A DNA stretch of 64,000 nucleotides from Trabulsiella guamensis ATCC 49490 (GTDB taxonomy: Bacteria > Pseudomonadota > Gammaproteobacteria > Enterobacterales > Enterobacteriaceae), in assembly GCF_000734965.1 (NCBI RefSeq), contig NZ_JMTB01000081.1, positions 35,305-99,304 of the forward strand, read 5' to 3'. The notes below the pieces were generated by a model. That model worked only from the letters and a program-made list of their open reading frames with translations, ran no database searches and was not told the DNA's origin. This document shows positions 21,729-34,708 of this stretch, piece by piece (the first letter of the stretch is position 1; every line of letters begins with the position of its first letter). Made by a program: the position numbers and the translations under genes.

Positions 21729-22763
21729 ATGTTTTCCGCGTTGCGCCGCTCTCTGCTTCCACTGACGCTCGGTGCATGTTTTTCTTTTCCGGCGCTCGGC
21801 GCAACGTCACCTGTCGGTGATATCGCAAATACACAAGCACGCCATATCGCGACCTATTTTCCTGGTCGTATGACAGGAACGCCAGCCGAAATGCTGTCAG
21901 CGGATTATCTGCGCCAGCAGTTCGCACTGATGGGTTACCAGAGCGATATCCGCACCTTCAACAGCCGCTATATCTATACCGCGAAAGACAACCGCCGTAA
22001 CTGGCATAACGTAACCGGTAGTACAGTAATTGCCGCGCATGAAGGCCAGTCCCGTCAGCAGATCATCGTCATGGCGCACCTTGATACCTATGCCCCGCGC
22101 AGCGATGCCGATAACGAAAACAATCTTGGCGGCCTGACGTTACAGGGCATCGATGACAACGCACTGGGGCTCGGCGTAATGCTGGAACTGGCGGAAAGGC
22201 TGAAAGATACCCCCACGCAATACGGCATTCGTTTTATCGCCACCAGCGGTGAAGAAGAAGGCAGACTCGGTGCCGAAAACCTGCTCAAACGCATGAGTAC
22301 GGAAGAGCGAAAGAACACGCTGCTGGTGATTAATCTCGATAACCTCGTGGTGGGTGACAAACTCTATTTCAACAGCGGTAAACAGACGCCCGCTTCAGTA
22401 CGCAAATTAACCCGTGATCGGGCGCTGGCTATCGCGCGTAACCACGGCATTAGCGCTGCCATGAATCCAGGGTTGAACCCGGCTTACCCAAAAGGGACCG
22501 GCTGCTGTAACGACGCGGAGATATTTGATAACGCGGGCATTCCGGTGCTTTCCATTGAGGCAACTAACTGGACGCTGGGGAAAAAAGACGGCTACCAGCA
22601 ACGCGCGAAATCCCGCGCCTTTCCGAACGGTGTAAGCTGGCATGACGTACGTCTGGATAATCAACAGTATATCGATAAGGCACTGCCAGGGCGCATTGAG
22701 CGCCGCAGCCGCGACGTGATGCGGATTTTGCTGCCGCTGATGAAAGAGCTGGCGAAAGCCTGA
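21729..22763 (+). CDS. iap: Alkaline phosphatase isozyme conversion aminopeptidase Iap
   Basis: Periplasmic zinc aminopeptidase of the M28 family (344 aa) that trims the N-terminal Arg of PhoA to give isozymes. A signal peptide (LRRSLLPLTLGACFSFPALGA) ends near residue 24. Zinc-ligand motifs VMAHLDTY, GIDDNALG and SGEEEGRLGAENL are intact. In E. coli K-12 this gene borders the type I-E CRISPR locus; here the next gene is cysH only 36 bases away. Confidence 0.95.
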   Translation: MFSALRRSLLPLTLGACFSFPALGATSPVGDIANTQARHIATYFPGRMTGTPAEMLSADYLRQQFALMGYQSDIRTFNSRYIYTAKDNRRNWHNVTGSTVIAAHEGQSRQQIIVMAHLDTYAPRSDADNENNLGGLTLQGIDDNALGLGVMLELAERLKDTPTQYGIRFIATSGEEEGRLGAENLLKRMSTEERKNTLLVINLDNLVVGDKLYFNSGKQTPASVRKLTRDRALAIARNHGISAAMNPGLNPAYPKGTGCCNDAEIFDNAGIPVLSIEATNWTLGKKDGYQQRAKSRAFPNGVSWHDVRLDNQQYIDKALPGRIERRSRDVMRILLPLMKELAKA

Positions 22764-22768
22764 GTGAC

Positions 22769-22790
22769 CCCACTCCCGACCGGGAGTGGG
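22769..22790. terminator. Hairpin between convergent iap and cysH
   Basis: CCCACTCCCG pairs with CGGGAGTGGG as a tight inverted repeat filling most of the 36-base gap. There is no T-run, so it is a hairpin that may block both transcripts or stabilise their ends rather than a classical terminator. Confidence 0.6.
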
Positions 22791-22799
22791 ACAACGATA

Positions 22800-23534
22800 T
22801 TACCCTTCGTGCAATCCGCACTCGCGTTTCAGGCCAAAGAAACGCGTCTCTTCTTCCGCCATACCGGGTTCCCATTTGCGTGTGGTATGGGTATCGCCCA
22901 CCGACAAATAGCCCTGATCCCATAGCGGATGATATTTCAGTCCATGTTTTTGCAGATACTGGTAAACCGTACGGTTATCCCAGTCGATAATGGGCAATAC
23001 TTTGAACACGCCGCGCTGAATGGCGAGTACTGGCAATGTCGCCCGGCTGCCGGACTGTTCACGGCGCAGCCCGGCAAACCAGGTTTGCGCGTTCAGTTCA
23101 CGTAGCGCCCGGTTCATCGGCTCGACCTTGTTGATGTCGTTGTACTTCTCAATTCCTTCAACGCCCTGCTCCCACAACTTGCCATAGCGCGCCTCCTGCC
23201 AGGCCGGACTGGTTTCAGCGCGGTAGACTTTCAGATTCAGATTAAGCTTCTCCGTAAGCTCATCAATGAACTGATAAGTTTCCGGGAACAGATAACCGGT
23301 ATCAGTGAGGATCACCGGGATATCCGGGCGGATCTGATTCACCAGATGCAGACTCACCGCCGCCTGAATACCGAAGCTTGAAGAGAGCACATAGTCGCCA
23401 GGCAGGTTTTCCAGCGCCCAGGCGACGCGTTCTTCCGCGCTCAGCTTTTCCAGTTGCCCGTTGGTTTCCGCCAGTGCCAGCACACGTTCGACTTTTGGTA
23501 AGTCATTGAGCGCCTGTAAATCGAGAATCGCCAT
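22800..23534 (-). CDS. cysH: Phosphoadenosine phosphosulfate reductase
   Basis: Reduces PAPS to sulfite with thioredoxin (244 aa). The PAPS-binding PP-loop region ([13 protein letters not shown]) and the C-terminal catalytic ECGLHEG with the redox Cys are present. It lacks the extra cysteine pairs of APS reductases, so PAPS is the substrate. Last gene of cysJIH, 12 bases after cysI. Confidence 0.98.
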   Translation of the reverse strand: MAILDLQALNDLPKVERVLALAETNGQLEKLSAEERVAWALENLPGDYVLSSSFGIQAAVSLHLVNQIRPDIPVILTDTGYLFPETYQFIDELTEKLNLNLKVYRAETSPAWQEARYGKLWEQGVEGIEKYNDINKVEPMNRALRELNAQTWFAGLRREQSGSRATLPVLAIQRGVFKVLPIIDWDNRTVYQYLQKHGLKYHPLWDQGYLSVGDTHTTRKWEPGMAEEETRFFGLKRECGLHEG

Positions 23535-23546
23535 ACGTACCTCTCG

Positions 23547-25259
23547 TTATTCCCAGAAATCCCGGGCAGGGTCGAGCACCGGGCGAATGATGCCCATACG
23601 CACCGTGAAGTCACCGAAGCCTTCCCCTGCTTCGCGCTCTTTCGCCCAGCGCCCGACCAGTTCGTCGATATTGTCGAGAATTTCTGATTCGGTAATATTT
23701 TCCCGGTACATGCGGGGGATCCGCGTTCCCTCACGGTTACCGCCGATATGCAGGTTGTAGCGGCCCGGCGCTTTACCCACCAGGCCAATTTCCGCCAGCA
23801 TCGCGCGGCCGCAGCCGTTCGGGCAGCCGGTCACGCGCAGGACGATATGATCATCGCCAACGCCATGCTTGCCCATCACTGCTTCAACTTTGTCGACGAA
23901 CGACGGCAGGAAACGCTCGGCTTCAGCCATCGCCAGCGGACAGGTCGGGAATGACACGCAGGCCATCGAGTTTTCACGCTGCGGTTTGACGGCATTCATC
24001 AACCCATGCGCCCGCGCCAGCTTTTCGATCTTCGCTTTCTGACTTTCCGGCACGCCCGCGACGATCAGGTTCTGATTAGCCGTCAGGCGGAAGTCGCCTT
24101 TGTGGATCTTCGCGATTTCCAGCAGGCCGGTTTTCAGCGGTCGCCCCGGGTAATCCAGTATACGTCCGTTTTCGATAAACAGCGTCAGGTGCCATTTGTC
24201 GTCGATGCCTTTGACCCAGCCAATGCGATCGCCGCGGCCGGTAAATTCATACGGGCGGATCGGCTCGAATTTGATCCCCGCGCGGCGTTCAACTTCGGCT
24301 TTGAAGGTCTCCACGCCAACGCGTTCCAGGGTGTATTTGGTTTTCGCGTTCTTACGGTCAGTACGATTACCCCAGTCGCGCTGCGTGGTGACCACCGCTT
24401 CCGCTACCGCCAGGGTATGTTCAAGCGGCAGATAGCCAAACTCGCTTGCCGTGCGGGCATAGGTTTTCTTGTTGCCATGTTCGATGGAAAGACCACCGCC
24501 CACCAGCAGGTTAAAGCCCACCAGCTTGCCGTTTTCGGCAATCGCCACGAAGTTCATGTCGTTGGCGTGCAGATCGATATCGTTCTGCGGCGGGATCACC
24601 ACTGTGGTTTTGAATTTACGCGGCAGATAGGTTTTGCCGAGAATCGGCTCCTCGTCAGTGGTCGCTACTTTTTCCTGATCGAGCCAGATCTCCGCATAAG
24701 CACGAGTGCGCGGCAGCAGGTGCTCAGAGATTTTCTTCGCCCACTCGTAGGCTTCGGCATGCAGCTGCGACTCAACCGGGTTAGAGGTGCAGAGTACGTT
24801 ACGGTTCATGTCGTTGGCGGTCGCCAGTGCGTCAAGCCCTACCTCGTGCAGCATCTGATGCGCCGGTTTGACATTTTTCTTAAGCAGACCGTGATACTGG
24901 AATGTCTGGCGGTTGGTCAGACGAATACTGCCGTAAATGGTATTTTCACCGGCAAACTTGTCGATTGCTTGCCATTGTTTCGTGGTGATCACCCCGCCCG
25001 GCAGGCGGCAGCGCAGCATCATCGCGATGCGCGGCTCCAGCTTCTGCTCAGCGCGTTCGGCGCGAATATCGCGATCGTCCTGCTGATACATGCCATGAAA
25101 GCGGATCAGCAAAAAGTTGTCGCCGTTAAACCCGCCGGTCAGGCCGTCATTTAAATCCTCCGCAATCGTCCCGCGCAGATAATTGCTTTCGGCTTTCATG
25201 CGCTCGGCATCGCTCAGTTTGCCTTCGACCACTAAAGGGCCTGGGTGTTTTTCGCTCAT
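23547..25259 (-). CDS. cysI: Sulfite reductase hemoprotein beta-component
   Basis: Siroheme and [4Fe-4S] subunit of NADPH-sulfite reductase (570 aa), reducing sulfite to sulfide. The cluster/siroheme cysteines appear as [10 protein letters not shown] and [10 protein letters not shown] in the C-terminal third. Full length. The ATG overlaps the cysJ stop by one base. Confidence 0.98.
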   Translation of the reverse strand: MSEKHPGPLVVEGKLSDAERMKAESNYLRGTIAEDLNDGLTGGFNGDNFLLIRFHGMYQQDDRDIRAERAEQKLEPRIAMMLRCRLPGGVITTKQWQAIDKFAGENTIYGSIRLTNRQTFQYHGLLKKNVKPAHQMLHEVGLDALATANDMNRNVLCTSNPVESQLHAEAYEWAKKISEHLLPRTRAYAEIWLDQEKVATTDEEPILGKTYLPRKFKTTVVIPPQNDIDLHANDMNFVAIAENGKLVGFNLLVGGGLSIEHGNKKTYARTASEFGYLPLEHTLAVAEAVVTTQRDWGNRTDRKNAKTKYTLERVGVETFKAEVERRAGIKFEPIRPYEFTGRGDRIGWVKGIDDKWHLTLFIENGRILDYPGRPLKTGLLEIAKIHKGDFRLTANQNLIVAGVPESQKAKIEKLARAHGLMNAVKPQRENSMACVSFPTCPLAMAEAERFLPSFVDKVEAVMGKHGVGDDHIVLRVTGCPNGCGRAMLAEIGLVGKAPGRYNLHIGGNREGTRIPRMYRENITESEILDNIDELVGRWAKEREAGEGFGDFTVRMGIIRPVLDPARDFWE

Positions 25260-27064
25260 TAGTAGACATCTCGCTGATAACGGCGCTCAACGCGCAGCTC
25301 ACTTAAATATTCATCCGCCGCTTCGGCATCCATCGCACCAAATTCGGCAATCACGTCCAGTAAAGCCTGTTCGACATCTTTCGCCATGCGATTAGCGTCG
25401 CCACAGACATAAATGTGCGCGCCGTCGTTGATCCAGCGCCACAGCTCTGCGCCCTGTTCGCGCAGTTTGTCTTGTACGTAAATTTTTTCTTTTTGGTCTC
25501 TCGACCAGGCGAGATCGATGCGGCTCAGCACGCCCTCTTTGACGTAACGCTGCCATTCCACCTGATAGAGGAAATCATCCACAAAATGCGGGTTGCCAAA
25601 GAACAACCAGTTTTTACCTTCCGCGCCATCGGCGGCACGCTGCTGCATAAAGGCACGGAACGGCGCAATACCCGTACCCGGGCCAATCATGATCACCGGT
25701 GTCTGCGGGTTGGCAGGCAGACGGAAGTTGTCGTTATGCTCAATGAAAACGCGGACTTCGCCTTCCTCTTCCACGCGATCGGCAAGGAAGCCAGACGCGC
25801 CGCCGCTACGGGCGCGGCCTTCAATGTCATAGCGTACAACACCAACAGTGATGTGAACTTCGTTTTCCACTTCAGCCTGTGCAGAGGCGATGGAATAAAG
25901 GCGCGGCGTCAGCGGGCGCAGCAACCCAATTAACGCGTCGGCATCCAGTTGTGCCGGAGAAAAACGCACCATGTCGACAATCGGGGTGGTAGCGGCATAA
26001 TGCTGGAGCTGAGCCTTATCGCCCACCAGCGGCAGCAGGCTTTCACTGCGGGTCAGGGTCGCGTAGTTTTCCACGATGTTGCCAGTGTTGACCGTCAGTT
26101 CAAAATGCCACTGTAGCGCCTCAGCCAGCGGCAGCGTTTTACCGTCAACCATCACCGGCTCATCGCCTTTCAGCCACAGCAGTTCGACCAGCTCTTTAAC
26201 CAGCGCCGGATCGTTCTGATACCAGACGCCGAGCGCGTCGCCAGGCTGGTAGCGCAGACCGGAATCGCCAAGATCGATTTCGATATGACGCACATCTTTT
26301 TCCGAATCGCGGCTGGTGATTTTCTGATTGACCGACAATGTGGCGGTCAGCGGCGCTTCTTTGGTATACGGGCTGGAGTGGACTTCGTTGAATACCCCGG
26401 TTGCCGCTACGGCCGTCGGCGTCGCAGGGGCAACAGGCGCACGCGCTTTCAATATCTCTACCACGCGAGCACGCCACTGGGCGGCCGCCGTCTGATACTC
26501 CACATCAGCATCAACGCGATCAAGCAAGCGCTCGCCGCCGAGCTCTGCCAGTTTGTTGTCAAAGTCTTTTCCGGACTGGCAGAAAAATTCGTAAGAAGTA
26601 TCCCCGAGGCCAAAGACGGCAAAAGCGGTATCGTTCAGTTTTGGCGCTTTTTTCGAGAACAGGAACTTATGCAGCGCAACGGCCTCTTCCGGCGGCTCGC
26701 CTTCCCCTTGCGTTGAGGTGACGACAATCAGTAGTTTTTCTGCGGCGATTTGCTTGAATTTATAATCCCCGGCGTTAACCAGATTGACGTTGAGTTTTTC
26801 TGCCAGCAGATCATCACGAAGCTGTTCCGCCACGCGGCGCGCATTGCCCGTCTGCGAAGCAGAAAGCAGAGTGATTGCCGGGGCTTCAGCAGCGACAGGC
26901 GAGGTCGCTGTCACTGTGCCGGGATGCTGATTGAGCATGCCCCAGAAATAGCCAGAAACCCAGGCCAGCTGGGTCGGAGAAAAATCGGTTGTTGCCGCCT
27001 GCAGGCGGGCCAGTTGCTCCGGATTAAGCGGAAGGAGACTGGAAGGTGGGGCCTGTGTCGTCAT
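25259..27064 (-). CDS. cysJ: Sulfite reductase flavoprotein alpha-component
   Basis: FMN/FAD diflavin reductase (601 aa) moving electrons from NADPH to CysI. A flavodoxin-like domain ([28 protein letters not shown]) covers about 64-205. FAD- and NADPH-binding parts follow ([25 protein letters not shown]) and the C-terminus is RRYQRDVY. First gene of cysJIH. Confidence 0.98.
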   Translation of the reverse strand: MTTQAPPSSLLPLNPEQLARLQAATTDFSPTQLAWVSGYFWGMLNQHPGTVTATSPVAAEAPAITLLSASQTGNARRVAEQLRDDLLAEKLNVNLVNAGDYKFKQIAAEKLLIVVTSTQGEGEPPEEAVALHKFLFSKKAPKLNDTAFAVFGLGDTSYEFFCQSGKDFDNKLAELGGERLLDRVDADVEYQTAAAQWRARVVEILKARAPVAPATPTAVAATGVFNEVHSSPYTKEAPLTATLSVNQKITSRDSEKDVRHIEIDLGDSGLRYQPGDALGVWYQNDPALVKELVELLWLKGDEPVMVDGKTLPLAEALQWHFELTVNTGNIVENYATLTRSESLLPLVGDKAQLQHYAATTPIVDMVRFSPAQLDADALIGLLRPLTPRLYSIASAQAEVENEVHITVGVVRYDIEGRARSGGASGFLADRVEEEGEVRVFIEHNDNFRLPANPQTPVIMIGPGTGIAPFRAFMQQRAADGAEGKNWLFFGNPHFVDDFLYQVEWQRYVKEGVLSRIDLAWSRDQKEKIYVQDKLREQGAELWRWINDGAHIYVCGDANRMAKDVEQALLDVIAEFGAMDAEAADEYLSELRVERRYQRDVY

Positions 27065-27370
27065 GCGTTGTTATGTTCCAGTATTAAAGCGGTAATTTTG
27101 CAAAAAAATCCAAACTGAAGGTAAGGTTAACGGCGAGGATAATAACAATTAAAGAAGGGATGGAAATAATAAATAACCAAATCGACTAACCTGTTTTACT
27201 CATACCTGTTAACAGGAAAATCGATTAATTAACTTACTGAATATTATGATGAAAAATACATCTTTCGCCATATCATCGGCTGGTAGCCATGAAGGGCTGT
27301 TTTAGGTAATGAGAAAAAATGTGCTTTCCGGTATGATTTTCCGGTTTTTCGTCTTATTTGAGAGTTCACC
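27065..27370. other. Intergenic region cysJ-queD (no gene)
   Basis: 306 bases, AT-rich, between divergent cysJ and queD. It must hold the cysJIH promoter and CysB sites on the left and the queD promoter on the right. An inverted pair ACCTGTT / AACAGG (about 27190-27217: CCTGTTTTACTCATACCTGTTAACAGG region) is the only repeat I noticed. No ORF or RNA gene was recognised. Confidence 0.5.
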
Positions 27371-27733
27371 ATGTCCACCACGTTGTTTAAAGATTTCACC
27401 TTTGAAGCCGCTCACCATCTGCCGCATGTGCCTGAAGGTCATAAATGCGGGCGCCTTCATGGTCACTCCTTCATGGTTCGTCTGGAGATTACCGGTGAGG
27501 TCGATCCGCATACCGGCTGGATTATGGATTTTGCCGATCTGAAAGCGGCGTTTAAGCCGACGTACGATCGCCTCGACCATTACTATCTGAACGAGATCCA
27601 CGGTCTGGAAAACCCGACCAGTGAAGTGCTGGCAAAATGGATTTGGGATCAGGTTAAGCCGGTTGTCCCGCTGCTGAGCGCAGTGATGGTAAAAGAAACC
27701 TGTACGGCGGGCTGCGTTTATCGCGGCGAGTAA
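27371..27733 (+). CDS. queD: 6-carboxy-5,6,7,8-tetrahydropterin synthase QueD
   Basis: Second enzyme of queuosine/7-deazaguanine synthesis (120 aa), converting dihydroneopterin triphosphate to CPH4. Zinc histidines are in FEAAHHLPH and GRLHGHSF, the catalytic Cys in HKCGRLHG, and the C-terminal ETCTAGCVY holds the active-site Glu. Its partner queE is convergent, 44 bases downstream. Confidence 0.97.
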   Translation: MSTTLFKDFTFEAAHHLPHVPEGHKCGRLHGHSFMVRLEITGEVDPHTGWIMDFADLKAAFKPTYDRLDHYYLNEIHGLENPTSEVLAKWIWDQVKPVVPLLSAVMVKETCTAGCVYRGE

Positions 27734-27742
27734 GCTTACGCT

Positions 27743-27765
27743 GCCGGGCGGGGGTGTTACCCGGC
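27743..27765. terminator. Hairpin between convergent queD and queE
   Basis: GCCGGG (27743-27748) and CCCGGC (27760-27765) flank an 11-base loop in the 44-base gap. Lacks a T-run; may be a weak bidirectional terminator or a REP-like fragment. Confidence 0.4.
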
Positions 27766-27777
27766 ATCATCGATTCG

Positions 27778-28449
27778 TCAGGCGATATTTAAATACTTGT
27801 GCGTCTGCATCGACAGGCGCCAGTTACGGGCGATACAGGTTTCGATACACAGTCGCGTCGCGTCGTCTTTCTGGCTGATCGGCTGAAGCGCAATCACCCG
27901 TTGCTTATCGTCAGTCAGCGTTGCCAGTAACTCATCCAGCGCTTCGATGTCGCGCACGCGGCCTACCGGGTGTTTGATCTCATCTGCCCGTTGCAGCGCC
28001 TGGGACAGCACGTTATAGCCGCCACGCATATTCACTTTTGGCGATACCGTCACCCAGGTGGCGTGAGAGCAACGCACTTCATGCGTGCCGCTGGTTTCTA
28101 TCTGGCAGCTACAACCGTTATGTTCCAGTAGCGTCGTCAGTAGCGTGAGATCGTGAATGCACGGCTCACCGCCGGTGATCACCACGTGGCGCGCTGTCCA
28201 GCCCTGACGGCCGATGATCGCCAGTAAATCTTCTGCGCTCGCCGCGCCCCACTTATCGCTTTCTTTGGTTTTCGCCAGAATGCTGAACAGCGACACTTCC
28301 CGATCGGCGAGCTTATCCCAGGTATGTTTGGTGTCACACCACGCACACCCGACCGGGCATCCCTGTAAGCGAATAAAAATAGCGGGAACGCCGGTGAAAT
28401 AACCCTCGCCTTGCAGGGTCTGGAACATCTCGTTAATCGGGTACTGCAT
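27778..28449 (-). CDS. queE: 7-carboxy-7-deazaguanine synthase QueE
   Basis: Radical SAM enzyme (223 aa from MQYPINEMFQ) that contracts CPH4 to CDG in queuosine synthesis. The SAM [4Fe-4S] motif appears as CPVGCAWCDTKH (residues ~27-38), the QueE-type variant spacing, followed by ITGGEPCIH. The start at 28449 matches E. coli; two extra codons upstream (MI) are possible. Confidence 0.96.
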   Translation of the reverse strand: MQYPINEMFQTLQGEGYFTGVPAIFIRLQGCPVGCAWCDTKHTWDKLADREVSLFSILAKTKESDKWGAASAEDLLAIIGRQGWTARHVVITGGEPCIHDLTLLTTLLEHNGCSCQIETSGTHEVRCSHATWVTVSPKVNMRGGYNVLSQALQRADEIKHPVGRVRDIEALDELLATLTDDKQRVIALQPISQKDDATRLCIETCIARNWRLSMQTHKYLNIA

Positions 28450-28503
28450 AATCATCTCAGTAAAAGGGGTAAACGATAAGTATCGCAGATCCCGCCGGGA
28501 GGA

Positions 28504-29211
28504 TCATGCGCCATCGGTGCTTTGCGCGTGAATTGCCGCGACAAACCGCGCGGTGATCTGCTGCGGACGAGTGATTGCCCCGCCAACCACCACGGCATGA
28601 GCCCCCAATGCCAGGCATCGAGCGGCCAGTTCAGGTGTCCCGACGTTGCCTTCGGCAATCACCGGTACCGAGACGGCGGCGATCACCTCACGCAGCAGGC
28701 GGCAATCCTCTTCCGGTAGTCGATGCCCCGCCGTTGCTGGCGTGTAGCCATAGAGCGTTGTGCCCACACAATCAAAACCGAGCGCCTGTGCGGTTTTTGC
28801 TTCAGCGACAGTCGAAACGTCCGCCATCAACAACACTGACGGATAGCGGGCACGGATTTGCGCTACCAGTTCGCTCAGCGTCAGCCCGCCGGGGCGCACT
28901 CTGTCCGTCGCATCGAGGGCGATAATCTCCGGCGCAACGCGCATCAGCTCATCCACTTCACGAAGAGTGGGCGTGATGTACACCTCGCTGTCGGGATAAT
29001 CGCGCTTGATGATGCCAATCAACGGCAGCGGTACCTGCTGTTTGATTGCCTCGATATCCACCACGCTATTGGCGCGGATCCCGGACGCGCCGCCCTGCTC
29101 CGCCGCGACAGCCATTCGCGACATGATAAACGCGCTATGTAGTGGTTCATCCTCCAGCGCCTGACATGACACCACCAGCTTACCTTTAAGTCTGTTCAAT
29201 ATTGTTTGCAT
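28504..29211 (-). CDS. Putative N-acetylmannosamine-6-phosphate 2-epimerase (NanE family)
   Basis: TIM-barrel protein (235 aa from MQTILNRL at 29211, with an AGGAAGG ribosome site; an ATG ten codons upstream has a poorer one). Family motifs are VVSCQALEDEPLHS, GIIKRDYPDSEVYITPT, IALDATDRVRP and PVIAEGNVGTPELAARCLALGAHAVVVGGAITRP. These include the catalytic Lys and Glu positions of NanE. It diverges clearly from the nan-operon NanE of E. coli, so it is a paralogue. No nanA, nanK or transporter is nearby. It is divergent from an RpiR-type regulator and probably controlled by it. Substrate is inferred from family only. Confidence 0.85.
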   Translation of the reverse strand: MQTILNRLKGKLVVSCQALEDEPLHSAFIMSRMAVAAEQGGASGIRANSVVDIEAIKQQVPLPLIGIIKRDYPDSEVYITPTLREVDELMRVAPEIIALDATDRVRPGGLTLSELVAQIRARYPSVLLMADVSTVAEAKTAQALGFDCVGTTLYGYTPATAGHRLPEEDCRLLREVIAAVSVPVIAEGNVGTPELAARCLALGAHAVVVGGAITRPQQITARFVAAIHAQSTDGA

Positions 29212-29387
29212 CCGCACCGCCTTCCTCTTTTTGAGTTTCATCCATTCGCTTTATTTGAAAATATTTATCATAAATAAAATTAAGGATGAAAATTATCACC
29301 AAAAAAGAAGATACTGATCATACTTTTTCAAAAGGGCTGGTATTCTGTTACGGCTTTCACGATGGCTATGACTCATAAGGATCCTGC

Positions 29388-30212
29388 ATGTCAGAAAAAC
29401 AAAATCTGCTGCTCAGACTGCGGCAGAACGTTTCCGGATACAGTCCCACGCAGCAAAAACTGGGGGAATTTGTGCTGCACGATCCTGCGAATGTGCTCTA
29501 TATGACTATTACCGAGCTGGCGAGGGAAAGTGGCACCAGCGAAGCCAGCGTGACGCGGCTGTGCCGTGCGCTGGGCTGTAAGGGCTACAACGAATTCAAA
29601 ATGGCGCTGGCACTGGATACAGAAAATGCATCACCGAATCAGCCGGTTGCGGATGAGATCGATCATATCGTGAATGAATCAGTGCAGGCGCTGCATGACA
29701 CCGCGAAACTGCTGGACCGCACGCTGCTCACCTCGGCGGTGGAAGCGCTGCATGAGGCACGATCGGTGCAAATATACGGCGTCGCGGCCAGCGCTATTCT
29801 GGGGGAATATCTGCACTATAAGCTGTTGCGGCTCGGGAAACCGTCACAGCTATTCAGCGACATGCATCGCGCAGCCATGAACGCCACAACGCTGTCGCAA
29901 GAGGATCTGGTGGTGGCGATTTCCAGTTCCGGCTCAACCCGGGATCTACTTCATGTGGTCACACAGGCACGCAAACGCGGCGTGAGTGTGCTGACGCTCA
30001 GCAACACCCCCAGCAGCCCACTTGCTTCCCTGAGTGATATCCTGCTGGTGGCCGCAAAACCGGAAGGCCCGCTCAGCGCCGGAGCACTCAATGCCAAAGT
30101 GGGCGTGATGTTGCTGGTGGAATTGCTTACCACCTCGCTGATGGCGTGCGACCCGCATTACGCCGAGACGAATCAGCTGACGGCCAGTGCGACATTGCCA
30201 CTTCTGTTATAA
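29388..30212 (+). CDS. RpiR/MurR-family transcriptional regulator
   Basis: 274 aa. N-terminal HTH_6 domain (about 1-77: YSPTQQKLGEFVL, TITELARESGTSEASVTRLCRALG) and C-terminal SIS sugar-phosphate isomerase fold (about 125-250: VQIYGVAASAILGEYLHYKLLRLG, ISSSGSTRDLL). Such regulators sense phosphosugars, for example MurR with MurNAc-6-P. The divergent nanE-like gene, 176 bases away start to start, is the natural target. The AT-rich gap has TTTGAAAATA (about 29250-29260) and TACTTTTTCAAA (about 29320-29331) as a possible spaced operator pair. Effector unknown. Confidence 0.88.
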   Translation: MSEKQNLLLRLRQNVSGYSPTQQKLGEFVLHDPANVLYMTITELARESGTSEASVTRLCRALGCKGYNEFKMALALDTENASPNQPVADEIDHIVNESVQALHDTAKLLDRTLLTSAVEALHEARSVQIYGVAASAILGEYLHYKLLRLGKPSQLFSDMHRAAMNATTLSQEDLVVAISSSGSTRDLLHVVTQARKRGVSVLTLSNTPSSPLASLSDILLVAAKPEGPLSAGALNAKVGVMLLVELLTTSLMACDPHYAETNQLTASATLPLLL

Positions 30213-30223
30213 ATAGCAGACAC

Positions 30224-30250
30224 AAAAAAACCCGCCGAAGCGGGTTTTTT
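30224..30250. terminator. Bidirectional terminator between the rpiR-type gene and eno
   Basis: AACCCGC and GCGGGTT form a stem with a CGAA tetraloop. A-run on the left and T-run on the right make it active for both convergent genes. Confidence 0.92.
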
Positions 30251-30269
30251 ATCGGACCGAAGAGCAGGA

Positions 30270-33302
<3,033 letters not shown>

Positions 33303-33513
33303 TTAGGTTTAAAAGACGATGGAATAACCAGGACGGGAAAGTAGTATACCCGAACATGGCAGGCGCCACAAACATTCATTATCCCTCCTTTTCCTCAGGT
33401 TCACACGATACGGGGAGGGAGAAAATAGCCGCTTTCGGCGAAATGTTTTTGACGTAAATCAAGCGCTTGTTATTTTAAAAATCACACAAATTGCGCTTGA
33501 CCATGAAAAATCG

Positions 33514-34317
33514 TTAGAGATCAGTTTCCTGTTGTTTTACCTGCTGCCAGACGGCTTCCATGATATCGAGATCTACCCCGGTCATTTCCAGGCCACGCTC
33601 TGCAACAATCCTTTCCACTTCTCGGAAACGACGCTCAAATTTCAGGTTCGCTTTTTGCAGCGCCACTTCAGCTTTTACTCCAAGATGACGGGAAAGATTC
33701 ACTGTGGCGAACAACAGATCGCCCACTTCTTCTTCCAGTTTTGCCTCATCAATGACGGCCTGCTGCGCTTCATACATCACTTCGTCAATCTCTTCATGCA
33801 CTTTATCCAGCACCGGACCAAGCGTGGTCCAGTCAAACCCCACCGCCGAGCAGCGGCGCTGAATTTTCTGCGCACGCATTAGCGCAGGCAGACTGTGGGG
33901 AATATCGTCCAGCGCCGAGTGCTGGGCTTTTTCGGCACGCTCCGCGCTTTTGATCTGCTCCCAACGGGCCAGTACTTCCGTACTGTTACCGGCCGTCGCG
34001 TCACCAAAAATATGCGGGTGACGACGCTCCAGCTTGTCGCTGATGGCAGCGCAGATGTCGTTAAAATCAAAGCGCCCTTCTTCCTGGGCCATCTGCGCGT
34101 AAAACACGACCTGGAACAGCAGATCGCCCAGTTCACCACGCAGATCGTCAAAATCTTCCCGGTTGATAGCGTCCAGCACTTCATATGTTTCTTCGAGAGT
34201 GTATGGCGCGATCGTAGAAAACGTCTGCTCCCGGTCCCACGGACAGCCGTTTTCCGGGTCACGCAGGCGCTGCATAATGTCGAGCAGGCGGTCTATATTT
34301 TTACCCTGGGAGGTCAT
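33514..34317 (-). CDS. mazG: Nucleoside triphosphate pyrophosphohydrolase MazG
   Basis: All-alpha NTP pyrophosphatase (267 aa) that cleaves NTPs to NMP and PPi and affects stringent signalling in E. coli. Two MazG repeats are visible, each with an EExxE/EVGDLL-type metal motif (EETYEVLDAINREDFDDLRGELGDLLFQ and EEIDEVMYEAQQ...EEEVGDLLFATVNLSRH). The N-terminus is a few residues longer than E. coli. Normally encoded after mazEF; here mazEF is absent and an unrelated pair lies upstream. Confidence 0.96.
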   Translation of the reverse strand: MTSQGKNIDRLLDIMQRLRDPENGCPWDREQTFSTIAPYTLEETYEVLDAINREDFDDLRGELGDLLFQVVFYAQMAQEEGRFDFNDICAAISDKLERRHPHIFGDATAGNSTEVLARWEQIKSAERAEKAQHSALDDIPHSLPALMRAQKIQRRCSAVGFDWTTLGPVLDKVHEEIDEVMYEAQQAVIDEAKLEEEVGDLLFATVNLSRHLGVKAEVALQKANLKFERRFREVERIVAERGLEMTGVDLDIMEAVWQQVKQQETDL

Positions 34318-34375
34318 TTGTAATATCTCCTGACAATGTTTGACAGCACGGGGAAGAGTCTGCTAACCCTCGGGC

Positions 34376-34699
34376 TCATAAGCGCCAGACTAATAAACTT
34401 TGCAGAATGACAAATATAAGCACTCCATATTGCACTGAAATATAGCGAGCTAACCCCATGGATCTAATGAATTCTATACCATACCAATGGTAACCCGTCA
34501 CATCATAAAAAACCACAGTGATTTGCATTACCGACAACATAATAATCAACAAAATAAATAACACTCTGAAAACGTTGTTATTAAGAAAAAAAACAATGCG
34601 CCGAACATGATATAAACCCAAAAGAATTAAAATTGAGCACAAAAAAAACAAGAAAACTGGCAACCAGTTATTTTGTGGAAACAAAAGGTTATCAATCAT
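34376..34699 (-). CDS. Small hydrophobic membrane protein, unrecognised
   Basis: 107 aa with at least three predicted transmembrane segments (about 12-30, 40-63 and 85-105) and few charges; not matched to a family I know. It starts 9 bases after the stop of the upstream gene, with an AAGG ribosome site in the gap, so the two form an operon. Very AT-rich compared with mazG and relA. A small membrane protein following a putative membrane-active protein is the usual layout of an immunity gene, but that is inference from arrangement and topology only. Confidence 0.75.
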   Translation of the reverse strand: MIDNLLFPQNNWLPVFLFFLCSILILLGLYHVRRIVFFLNNNVFRVLFILLIIMLSVMQITVVFYDVTGYHWYGIEFIRSMGLARYISVQYGVLIFVILQSLLVWRL

Positions 34700-34708
34700 G
34701 GGACAACC

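Noticed and set aside
22764..22799. CRISPR array next to iap
   Set aside because: Only one hairpin of 22 bases; no second repeat unit or spacer.
24006..25154. 382-codon plus-strand ORF
   Set aside because: Antisense shadow of cysI; no recognisable domain.
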